Source: Bradyrhizobium sp. AUGA SZCCT0176
GTDB lineage: Bacteria > Pseudomonadota > Alphaproteobacteria > Rhizobiales > Xanthobacteraceae
Direction of reading: 5' to 3'
Assembly (NCBI RefSeq): GCF_018130145.1
Contig: NZ_JAFCMB010000002.1
Span: forward strand, 558,001 to 622,000
DNA length: 64,000 nucleotides
Positions 1 to 8,700 of this stretch are shown one piece after another. Both the position numbers and the translations under genes were made by a program. The notes beneath the pieces are model-generated. The model worked only from the letters and a program-made list of their open reading frames with translations, did no database searches and was not told the DNA's origin. Within the stretch, counting starts at the first letter, position 1. Every line of letters starts with the position of its first letter.

Positions 1-1053
1 ATGACCAGCCTCGAACGTGCCGGTCGCCGGCACCATCAGGCCGGCGAGCAGCCCCTCCTTGAGACCCTCGCGATCGATGCAGAGGTTGGCGGCCTTGCGA
101 ACGCGAATGTCGTTCCAGGGCGAGCCTTCAATGCGCGAGAACTGCCACGGCCAGACATGCGGCGATTCGTTGGCCTGCAGGGAGAAGCCGCGTGCCTTGA
201 TTTCCTTGACCGCATCGGGCGCGGGCGCCTCGACCCAGTCGACCTGACCGGAGAGCAACGCCGCGGTGCGGGCATTGGCTTCCGGCATCGGCAGCAGCAC
301 CATCTTGTCGACCTTGGGCACGCGCGCCTTGTCCCAATAGCCCTCGTTCTTGACGAGTTCGAGCCGCTCGCGCGGCGTGAACTTCGACATCTTCCACGGG
401 CCGGTGCCCGAAGCCTCGCGGGCGAACGCCGCCCAGGCGGCCTGCGATTTCGCCTTGGCATCCGCGCCCTCAGCCGACTCGAACAGTTTTTGCCATTTCG
501 AGGGGCTCGCCATGAACAGATTGGTCAGGTTGATCGGCAGGAAGCTGTCCGGCTCCTTGGTGGTCAATTCCACCGTCAGATCGTCGATTTTCTTCGCGGA
601 GGCCAGCGTCGGCATGCGCGAAGCGGTGACGCCGACCTGGCTGGCGTCGAACTGCGGCGCATCCTGCTTCAGCACCTTCTCGACATTCCACACCACGGCG
701 TCGGCGTTGAACGGCGAGCCGTCGTGGAAGGTGACGCCGGGACGCAGCTTGAAGGTCCACTTCTTCTTGTCGGCATCATCGACCTTCCATTCGGTCGAAA
801 GCCCCGGGATCATCACGCTCGCCTTGCTGGCCGAGGAGAGGTCCCACATGGTCAGCGCGTCATACATCGTGAGGCCGGTGAAACGGTTGCCCTCAAAGCC
901 CTGGTCCGGCTGACCCAACGTGCGCGGAATATCGGCAGCCGTCATGCCGATGCGCAGCACGGTTTCGGCGCTGGCGGCCAGCGGCAACCCCGCCGCCATT
1001 GCCATCGCCAGCGCGACCGCCGTCGCGGTCTTCTTTGATTTCTCGTTACGCAT
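1..1053 (-). CDS. ABC transporter substrate-binding protein, SBP_bac_5 family (3' end beyond window)
   Basis: This encodes a periplasmic solute-binding protein of the peptide/nickel/opine ABC importer class. The start is the ATG complementary to 1051-1053 and gives an N-terminal signal peptide ending near ASAE. The usual family landmarks follow: a TEWKVDD segment, GVTFHDGSPFNADAV, GTGPWKM and DIRVRKAANLCIDRE. About 350 of an expected 530 residues lie in the window; the C-terminus is cut off by the window edge. It is clearly paralogous to the divergent gene at 1263-2870, which carries the same motifs in the same order. No permease or ATPase is visible beside it, so any partners lie outside the window. 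The ligand is unknown; peptides or modified amino acids are typical of the family. Confidence 0.9.
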   Translation of the reverse strand, partial: MRNEKSKKTATAVALAMAMAAGLPLAASAETVLRIGMTAADIPRTLGQPDQGFEGNRFTGLTMYDALTMWDLSSASKASVMIPGLSTEWKVDDADKKKWTFKLRPGVTFHDGSPFNADAVVWNVEKVLKQDAPQFDASQVGVTASRMPTLASAKKIDDLTVELTTKEPDSFLPINLTNLFMASPSKWQKLFESAEGADAKAKSQAAWAAFAREASGTGPWKMSKFTPRERLELVKNEGYWDKARVPKVDKMVLLPMPEANARTAALLSGQVDWVEAPAPDAVKEIKARGFSLQANESPHVWPWQFSRIEGSPWNDIRVRKAANLCIDREGLKEGLLAGLMVPATGTFEAGH

Positions 1054-1262
1054 ATGCAGCAATCCCTTCTCTACTTCAGGTGACTATTTCTTATGCAAAG
1101 TTATGCAACGCCCGTGCCAAAAGAGATAGTTCTTCGCGAAATAGCCATGTGACATATGGTTTCTTCCCGCTCCGCACGAAGAAAAGCCAGTGATGCCTAT
1201 TCTGGCATCAAGCTTGCAAGTTGGCATTAGGTATTCAGCATACTGCCAACGGAGTTTAGTTC
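1054..1262. promoter_or_regulatory. Divergent promoter region with two inverted repeats
   Basis: This 209-bp region lies between two divergent, paralogous solute-binding protein genes, so it should carry both promoters. Two inverted repeats are visible: TGATGCC-TATTCT-GGCATCA at 1191-1210 (perfect 7-bp arms) and TTGGCA/TGCCAA at 1221-1226 and 1244-1249. An octamer TTATGCAA is repeated directly at 1091-1098 and 1101-1108, about one helical turn apart. These are operator candidates; no regulator gene adjoins them in the window. Confidence 0.45.
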
Positions 1263-2870
1263 ATGCGCACCCGCAATTCGATGCTACTCGTCGCCGCTAT
1301 GGCGTTCGCCATCGGCGCCCTGCCGGCCACGCCGGTGCGGGCCGAATCCGTGGTGCGCTACGGAATTTCGATGGCCGATATTCCCCTGACCACGGGTCAG
1401 CCGGACCGCGGCGCCGGTGCCTATCAGTTCAGCGCCTACACGATCTACGATCCGCTGGTAGCCTGGGAAATGGACGTGGCTGACCGGCCCGGCAAGCTGG
1501 TGCCGGGGCTCGCGACTGAATGGAAGGTCGACGACAAGGACAAGACCAAATGGCGTTTCAGTCTGCGCAAGGACGTCAAATTCCATGACGGCAGCACGCT
1601 CAACGCCGACGCGGTGATCTGGAATCTCGACAAGGTGCTGAACGAGAAGGCGCCGCAATTCGACAAGCGCCAGAGCGCGCAGGTGAAGACCCGCCTGCCC
1701 TCGGTCGCCAGCTACGCCAAGATCGACGACGAAACCATCGAGATCACCACCAAGGCGGTGGATTCGTTCTTCCCCTACCAGATGCTCTGGTTCCTGGTCT
1801 CGAGCCCCGCGCAATATGAAAAGCTCGGCAAGGACTGGGACAAATTCGCCAGCCAACCTTCCGGCACCGGGCCGTTCAAACTGACAAAGCTGGTGCCGCG
1901 CGAACTCGCCGAACTCACCAAGAACGCGGATTACTGGAACAAGAAGCGGATTCCGAAGGCCGACAAGATCGTCCTGATTCCGATGCCGGAAGCGCTGACG
2001 CGCACCAATGCGCTGCTCGCCGGCCAGGTCGATCTGATCGAAACGCCGGCCCCCGATGCGGTGCCGCAGCTGAAATCCGCAGGGATGCGCATCGTCGACA
2101 ACATCACGCCGCATGTCTGGAATTATCATCTCAGCGTGCTGCCGGGCTCGCCATGGACCGACATCCGCCTGCGCAAGGCGCTCAACCTTGCGATTGACCG
2201 TGAAGGGGTCGTCGGTCTGATGAACGGCCTGGCAAAGCCCGCCAAGGGTCAGGTCGATCCGTCGAGCCCCTGGTTTGGCAAGCCCAGCTTCGAGCTTAAA
2301 CATGATGTGGCGGCGGCCAAGAAACTGGTCGAGGAAGCCGGCTACTCCAGGCAGAAGCCGCTGAAGGCCACCTTCATCATCGCGCAGGGCGGCACCGGAC
2401 AGATGCTGTCGCTGCCGATGAACGAATTCCTGCAGCAGAGCTTCAAGGAAATCGGCATCGAGATCGACTTCAAGGTGGTCGAGCTCGAGACATTGTATAC
2501 GGCCTGGCGCAAGGGCGCGGCCGACGAGATGAACGCCGGCATCACCTCCAACAACATCGCTTATGTCACCTCGGATCCGCTCTACGCCATCGTGCGCTTC
2601 TTCCACTCCGGCCAGATCGCGCCTGTCGGCGTCAACTGGGGCGGCTACAAGTCACCAAAGGTCGACGCGCTGATCGACGAGGCCAAGCAGACCTTCGATG
2701 CCACCAAGCAGGACGAATTGCTGGCGCAGGCCCACGCCCAGATCGTCGACGACGCCGTGCTGGTGTGGGTGGTGCACGACACCAACCCGCATGCGCTGTC
2801 GCCGAAGGTGAAGAAATTCGTGCAGGCGCAGCACTGGTTTCAGGATCTGACGACGATCGGGCTGGAGTAG
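1263..2870 (+). CDS. ABC transporter substrate-binding protein, SBP_bac_5 family
   Basis: This encodes a 535-residue periplasmic binding protein of the peptide/nickel family (normal length). Residues 1-27 form a signal peptide ending in a PVRAE-like site. The body contains VKFHDGSTLNADAVIWNL, GTGPFKLTKL and DIRLRKALNLAIDRE, hallmarks of SBP_bac_5 proteins. The start ATG at 1263 follows the purine-rich stretch CGGAGTTTAG. It is divergently transcribed from a paralogue at 1-1053, with the same motif order, which suggests duplication followed by divergence. The gene is followed directly by a palindromic repeat element at 2878-2998. No transporter partners are adjacent, so it may be an orphan binding protein. 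Confidence 0.92.
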   Translation: MRTRNSMLLVAAMAFAIGALPATPVRAESVVRYGISMADIPLTTGQPDRGAGAYQFSAYTIYDPLVAWEMDVADRPGKLVPGLATEWKVDDKDKTKWRFSLRKDVKFHDGSTLNADAVIWNLDKVLNEKAPQFDKRQSAQVKTRLPSVASYAKIDDETIEITTKAVDSFFPYQMLWFLVSSPAQYEKLGKDWDKFASQPSGTGPFKLTKLVPRELAELTKNADYWNKKRIPKADKIVLIPMPEALTRTNALLAGQVDLIETPAPDAVPQLKSAGMRIVDNITPHVWNYHLSVLPGSPWTDIRLRKALNLAIDREGVVGLMNGLAKPAKGQVDPSSPWFGKPSFELKHDVAAAKKLVEEAGYSRQKPLKATFIIAQGGTGQMLSLPMNEFLQQSFKEIGIEIDFKVVELETLYTAWRKGAADEMNAGITSNNIAYVTSDPLYAIVRFFHSGQIAPVGVNWGGYKSPKVDALIDEAKQTFDATKQDELLAQAHAQIVDDAVLVWVVHDTNPHALSPKVKKFVQAQHWFQDLTTIGLE

Positions 2871-2877
2871 ATTTCCT

Positions 2878-2998
2878 GTCGTCCCGGCCTTGAGCCGGGA
2901 CCCATAACCACAGGGTGCAGTTGTCGGTGAAAGGTCTCTCCCACTCCGCCTCATCGAGAAATCACGCGGTATGGGTCCCGGCTCAAGGCCGGGACGAC
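2878..2998. repeat. Palindromic intergenic repeat element, copy 1 (121 bp)
   Basis: The ends are long inverted repeats: the left starts GTCGTCCCGGCCTTGAGCC and continues to GGGACCCATA, and the right is its reverse complement. The interior carries CCACAGGG and ATCACGCGGTATGGG. A second copy in opposite orientation occurs at 36295-36413. The element fills the gap between two convergent genes, so it could also act as a bidirectional terminator. It resembles REP/BIME-type elements of Rhizobiales; this family assignment is by resemblance only. Confidence 0.85.
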
Positions 2999-3003
2999 AA
3001 AAG

Positions 3004-5232
3004 CTACTTCGTCAACAACGCGAATGCGCCGTTCCAGTCTTCCGGCGGCGGGGCCTCCAGGAAGTTGCGGATTCGCGCCTCGTAGAGGTTGAACAACAAC
3101 TCGAGCGAACGCACCTCGTCGGTGTGGCGGCCGCGTTCGATCGCCGCCAGCGCGCCTTGCCAGTCGCGGCCGCGATAGCAGGCCAGCATCTCGATGGTCA
3201 GGTTGCGCAAGCGCTGGAAACGGCCGGACTGCGCGGTGTCCTCCCGTCCGGCGATGGCGTAGATCACCTCTGGCTCCTTCTTGCCCTTCACCATGATGAA
3301 GTCGAGTTCGAGGATCGCGAACTTGTCCTTGACCGCCAGCGCGGTTTTCGAACCGACGATGATCGGGAAGCCGTATTCCTTGGATTGGCCCTCCAGCCGT
3401 GAGGCCAGATTGACGCTGTCGCCGAACACCGAATAGTCGAACCGCATGTCGGATCCCATGTTGCCGACTACGCAGGTTCCGGTATTGAGGCCGACGCCGA
3501 CATTGAGCGGAATGAACGGGCGGCCCTCTTCCTCGGCTTCCTCCATTCGTTCCTGATTGAGTTCGTCGACACGCTCCAGCATATCGAGCGCCGCCTCGCA
3601 GGCGTTGAGCTGGTGATCCTTGTCGTCGAGCGGCGCATTCCAGAACGCCATGATGGCGTCGCCCATATATTTGTCGATGGTGCCCTTGCGGTGAAGGATG
3701 GCGTTGGTCAGCGGCGTCAGGAAGCGGTTCATCAGCGCAGTGAGGCCCTGTGGGTCCCGCTTGTAGGTCTCCGAGATCGAGGTGAAGCCACGCATGTCGG
3801 AGAACATGATGGTCATCTCGCGTTCCTCGCCGCCGAGCACGAGCTTTTCCGGCGACTGCGCCAGCTGGGCGACCAGCGCGGGCGACATATACTGGGAGAA
3901 CGCGTTACGGATCTGTTTGCGCTGCTTCTGCTCCCGGACGAAACTCGAGAAGATCAGCGTGAGATAGATCGACGTCGTCGATATCAACGGATAGGTGAAA
4001 TCGATCAGCAGCCGGTGCTGCGAATAGAAATACCAGGACGTTCCGATCAGCGCGGTGGCAAACGCCGCACCGAGGGCGACCAGCGTGACCGGTCCGAACA
4101 AGGGCGCGAACGCGATCACCAATAATCCGAACAAGACCGCGGTGGCGAATTCGATCGAGATACCGAAGATCGGCTGCGAGATCACCTCCCCGGTCAGCGC
4201 GCTCTCGAGCACCTGGGCGTGGATTTCCACGCCGGGCATGGCGCGCGACACCGGCGTGGTCTTGATATCGTTGAGACCGACGGCCGAGGTGCCGATCAAT
4301 ACCAGTTTGCCGGCGATCTTCTCGGGCGCAACGGTCTTTTCCAGCACGTTGATCGCCGGAACATAGAGCGACGCATCGTGCCGGGCGTAATGGACCCAAA
4401 GCTGGCCATTGCCGTCGGTCGGCAGCTGAAAGCCCTTGATGCCGAGGCTCTTGATGCCGGCCTTTTCGGCCTTGATCAGGATCGTGCCCGAACCGGTGGC
4501 GACCCGCAGCATCTCGAAGCTCAGCGAGGGCATGGTCTGGCCCTGCGCCTGCATGATCATCGGCACCCGCCGCACGATACCGTCGCGTTCGGGCTTGATG
4601 GTGAACAGCCCGCGTCCGGCAGCGGCATGCTCCAGCACCTTGGTGTTGCGCAGCAGGCCGGGGAATTCGAACATGAAGCGCTGCGGCTCCTCGCCGAGCA
4701 TCGCAAGCCCGGTCACCGGAAGCGTCTTGTCGAGCACACCCAGTTCTTCCGGCAAACCCGATTCACCCAGCACCACGCGCGAGGCGCGGATGGCATCGGC
4801 GAAAACCTGGTCGTTGCTCGGCAGCGAACGCAACCGGCTGCGGGTTTCCTCATCGAGATTACGGTAAGTATCGGCGACGAATTCCGGGTTGAGCCGGTCG
4901 GGCTCCGAAAACACCACGTCGAAGGCAATCACGACGGCGCCGAGATTGGTCAGCTCCGTTACCAGATCCGCAAGCCGCGTCCGCGGCCACGGCCATTGTC
5001 CAAGCTTTTCCAGGCTTTTGTCGTCGATATCGACGATCGTGACCGGACGTGCGGTCTTCTTCCGCGGGTCGACGCGCTGGAAGGCGTCGAAGGTTCGAAC
5101 GCGGATCTCTTCGACCGGAGCAGGGTCCCACACGCGCAGCGCGGCAAACCCGATCAGCAGCGCCACGCACGCCAGCCGGGCATAGCCAAAGCGCCGCTTG
5201 AACCACCGCCAAAATACTCTCAGCCGCTTCAT
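3004..5232 (-). CDS. CHASE2-domain class III adenylate cyclase
   Basis: This encodes a 742-residue membrane-bound receptor-type enzyme that should make cAMP in response to an extracytoplasmic signal. The N-terminus has one membrane segment (about residues 20-33), followed by a CHASE2 sensor domain (about 45-350) containing IVDIDDKSL and FDVVFSEPDR. Three closely spaced membrane segments lie at about 355-430. The C-terminal cyclase domain (about 470-680) has the metal-binding Asp479 in MFSDMRGF and Asp525 in KYMGD. Lys521 and Asp599 occupy the adenine-selecting positions, and Asn608/Arg612 in DSVNLASRLE stabilise the transition state. All catalytic positions are intact, so activity is expected. 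It stands alone, convergent with the upstream binding-protein gene. Confidence 0.93.
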   Translation of the reverse strand: MKRLRVFWRWFKRRFGYARLACVALLIGFAALRVWDPAPVEEIRVRTFDAFQRVDPRKKTARPVTIVDIDDKSLEKLGQWPWPRTRLADLVTELTNLGAVVIAFDVVFSEPDRLNPEFVADTYRNLDEETRSRLRSLPSNDQVFADAIRASRVVLGESGLPEELGVLDKTLPVTGLAMLGEEPQRFMFEFPGLLRNTKVLEHAAAGRGLFTIKPERDGIVRRVPMIMQAQGQTMPSLSFEMLRVATGSGTILIKAEKAGIKSLGIKGFQLPTDGNGQLWVHYARHDASLYVPAINVLEKTVAPEKIAGKLVLIGTSAVGLNDIKTTPVSRAMPGVEIHAQVLESALTGEVISQPIFGISIEFATAVLFGLLVIAFAPLFGPVTLVALGAAFATALIGTSWYFYSQHRLLIDFTYPLISTTSIYLTLIFSSFVREQKQRKQIRNAFSQYMSPALVAQLAQSPEKLVLGGEEREMTIMFSDMRGFTSISETYKRDPQGLTALMNRFLTPLTNAILHRKGTIDKYMGDAIMAFWNAPLDDKDHQLNACEAALDMLERVDELNQERMEEAEEEGRPFIPLNVGVGLNTGTCVVGNMGSDMRFDYSVFGDSVNLASRLEGQSKEYGFPIIVGSKTALAVKDKFAILELDFIMVKGKKEPEVIYAIAGREDTAQSGRFQRLRNLTIEMLACYRGRDWQGALAAIERGRHTDEVRSLELLFNLYEARIRNFLEAPPPEDWNGAFALLTK

Positions 5233-5517
5233 GCTGCTTCGGTATCACGGGCAGGCAGATTGTTCCAACAGGTTGCGACCCGCGCCGCGGCATTATGGGA
5301 CCCCGGCGCTTCCAAAAGGCCGCTCGCCCGCTTTCCCGGCGGACCATGGCTGGCTATGGTGGCATTGGGGGGACCATCGGGATTGACGAAACCGAACACT
5401 GCAGGCGGAACCCTTCGGCCGCCGCCCCGGCCTCACGATCGTGTTCGCGCGCTGCTGCGGACTGATACGCCGCTATTTTGTCGCCAGGCCGACGGCAAAA
5501 TACGGCCACGACCAGAC

Positions 5518-5703
5518 ATGCTCGGCCTGATGCTGTGGCCGCTGATCCGCAACCATTGCCTGGTTCACGACAAATATTACGCCGTGCCGGACGTGCCGAC
5601 GGTCAAGCTGCAGGATCCGAAAAGCAAGGTGGGCGCCGGCTATCAGAACGCGGCGACGGTGCGTGAAGAGGCTGAGCGGCTGGGGATTCCGCGGGTCTTG
5701 TAA
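5518..5703 (+). CDS. Small hypothetical ORF or gene remnant (61 aa)
   Basis: I do not recognise this product. The reading frame from the ATG at 5518 to TAA at 5701-5703 has strongly GC-rich third positions like the neighbouring genes, which argues that it is or was coding. The protein begins MLGLMLWPLIRNH and ends ERLGIPRVL. It reads like the C-terminus of a larger protein rather than a complete domain. No good ribosome binding site precedes the ATG. The rest of the 500-bp gap (5233-5734) shows no other gene. Confidence 0.35.
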   Translation: MLGLMLWPLIRNHCLVHDKYYAVPDVPTVKLQDPKSKVGAGYQNAATVREEAERLGIPRVL

Positions 5704-5734
5704 GAGAACGTCTACCGCCGCTGGAGCGTCGCGG

Positions 5735-8700
5735 TCAGTTACCGATGCCGGGATGGAGGATGAAGTCGTTGGCCGTGAGGCTCGCGACTTGCTTCAGCGT
5801 GACATTGTCATCGCCGCCGAGCCAGAGCACCATATCCGCCGGATCGTTCTGGCTTGGCGCCGCATGGTCATGGAGCCATGCATCGATCGTTTCAGGGTTG
5901 ATCGTTTCGAAAAACGCCCTGAGATCGATGTGGTCCTGCCCCGGCGTGAAGTCCGTGATCGTGTCGTTGCCATCACCGACCCGGAACACGAACTGATCGG
6001 CGCCCGCGCCACCGGTCAGCGTATCCGTATTGCCTGTCGCGAAGATGACATCCTTCCCGTCCGTACCGGTCAGTTCGACATCGCTTTCGCCAGTCACATT
6101 GAAGATGAAATTGACCGTGTCGGAATGGCCGAAGCCATCAGTCACGGTGAACTTGACAGAGTCATTCTGCGGCTGAGAGCCGCCGCCGGGATTGTATGTG
6201 ACACCAGCAACAGCAACAGCACCAAGCGCCTCGTCGATATCCTCAAGGTCACCCGGATCGATCGACACGCTGCTGACCAGGGGCGCCCCGGTGGTCGCGG
6301 TAAAGGTGAAGGTCTCGGTCTCCGAGGCGTCGGCATCGGTGACGTAGAGACCGGAAACCATCGTTACTCCATCGCCGAGTTCGGAGAGGGTGAACAGGTC
6401 CGTTTGGATCACGGGCGCCGCCCCTGCACTCTCAGGCACCGTCACATGCGCTTCGAAATAGTCGCTGTCGTGCCCATTGTTAGGGGCACCGTGGCCGTCC
6501 CAGAGTGTGAATGCCACCGTGCGCGTACCGGCGACCGGGTCCGGCTTGGAGTTCGAGAATTCGATCGCCTGCGTTAACGCCTCGACGGCGGTATCGCCGG
6601 CGCTGCCGTTCAGCGTCACCGTGAGGCTGTTATCGCCGTTGTGTGCCAGCGTCCCGATCGCGACATCTCCGCCCGGATCATTACCGTCGGAATCGAAATA
6701 GACGATCGAGCCGCTATCTACCCAAATGTAGTCGTTGCCCACAATCGACAGCGTGTCGCCCTCGTGTCCGGCCGTGACGGTTGCGGTCAGAGTTCCGCCG
6801 GCATAATGGGCGCTGTCGATGTCGGCGGCCGCGACGCCGTAGACGATCGCGACCGGGCTGTCGCCGGCATGGTAGGTCGACGCGAGGCTCTTTCCCGAGT
6901 AGTCCGGCGCGTCGTTGGTACCGTTGATGGTGACGACGATATTCTTCTCGGTGCCGTCGATTGACGTCACCGTCAGCGTATCGGTGACGCTGGTGCCCTC
7001 GCCCAGCGACTGAACCTCAACCTTGGAATTATCGAGCTGATAGGTCCAGCCGCCCGTACCGCTGTCGAAGGTGAAGGTGCCATAGGCGCCGTCGAGCAAG
7101 TCCGGATCGACCGCCTGGAAATGACCTTCGCCAGTGTCGACATCGCTGACCGTCAGCGTGCCGCTGACGGTGTCGAGGGGTACAATTTCGCCGCTGCTCG
7201 TGAAGGCGTTCAGGCTGCCCTCCCAATCGCCCGATATCGTCGCCGTGTCGTTGGCGCCGGTCACATTCACCGTGAATAAAGCGATACCCGTGGCACCGTT
7301 GACGTCCGCGGTCTGCACGGTGAAAGTTTCGGTCTGGGTGCCGGCATGCAGCGCGTTGATCGCGGCGGCATCGGGCGTATAAATGTAGTGGCCGTCCTCG
7401 TCCACCGTGAGCGAGCCATACAGGCCCGCAACCGCCGAGTTCACGGCACTCAGTCCGACGATCGTGCCGTAACTCAGCGTCGCGGCCTCGCCACTGTCGG
7501 CATCGTACCCGACCAGCGTTCCCGTGATGGTGCTGTAGCTATCGGTAACGGCGGTATCCAGCAGCGGCCCTACCGTCGCCGGGGCCAGGGTCGGCGCATC
7601 GTTGGTACCGGTGACATCAATCGTCAGCGTCGCGGACGCGGTCGCGCCGTAGACGTCATGCATGGTGTAGGTGAACACGTCTGCGACATGCTGATCCTGC
7701 ATCAGCGCCTGTGTCGTGGCCTTGGTGTTATTGAGCGTGTACGTCCACGCGCCGTTGGCGTCGATCGTCACGCTGCCATAGGTGCCGGCGACCACGCTAG
7801 CCACGCCTACGGTCAAGGGGCCGGTTTGCGTTCCGCTGGCAACTCCCTGCACCGTCTTGGTGTCGCCGGCATCGACGTCGAGATCGTTGGCAAGCACGTT
7901 ACCGGTCGCCGATGCGACGCCGGCAAACGCGTCATTGACCGGACTGACGCCTTGCTCGGAAACCGGCGCACCCGAATTGACGTCAGTCACAGCGACCGGC
8001 GCCGCATTTGCAACCGGTGCATCGTTGGTGCCGGTGATATCGATCGTCAGCGTCGTCGTCGACGTGCCGCCATAACCATCGGACTCGGTATAGCTGAAGA
8101 CGTCGCTGGCGTGCGCGCCATGCGCTAGCGAGTCGGTCAGCGGATTGGTATTGTCGAGCGTATAGGTCCAGGTACCGTTGGCGTTGAGAACCAGTGACCC
8201 ATAAGTGCCGATGACGGTCGCGCCGACATCGTCGTTCGTCAGCACCCCGCTGATCGAACCCGCCACAACACCGATGACGTGGTGGGTATCGATCAGGTCG
8301 ACGTCGGTATCGTTGCTGAGCACGTCGCCCGACGTGGTCGAGACGCCGGCCAGTACGGAATTGTCGCTGTTGTTCCCCGCCTCGACGATATGGCCGGTGT
8401 CAGTGTCGGCAACCGCAACCGGCACATCGTTGGTGCCGGCGATCGTCACCGTCACATCTTGCGTCACCGGCGCACCGTTACTGTCTATGATCGTGACGGT
8501 GTAGATCTGGGTAATGGTCTGGCCCAACGCCAGCGACTGCAGCACCGGATCGTTGTCGTTCAGCGTAAAGCTCCAGCCGATGCTGGCGGTGTTGACGGTG
8601 TCGGTCGCGCTCTCGTTCACTCCCGTCAGGGCGAAGGTGCCGATATTGGCGGCCAATGCGCCGTTGCCCTCGGCAAAGCCCGGCAGGTTCACGCTGGCAT

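Noticed and set aside
1284..2606. 440-codon minus-strand frame
   Set aside because: It is antisense to the complete binding-protein gene at 1263-2870 and has the Arg/His/Gly-rich composition of a shadow frame.
4219..5703. Long plus-strand open frame across the CHASE2 cyclase gene
   Set aside because: It is antisense to a protein with intact domains, and its own translation is low-complexity Arg/Gly/His-rich. Only the final 61 codons, beyond the cyclase gene, look coding.
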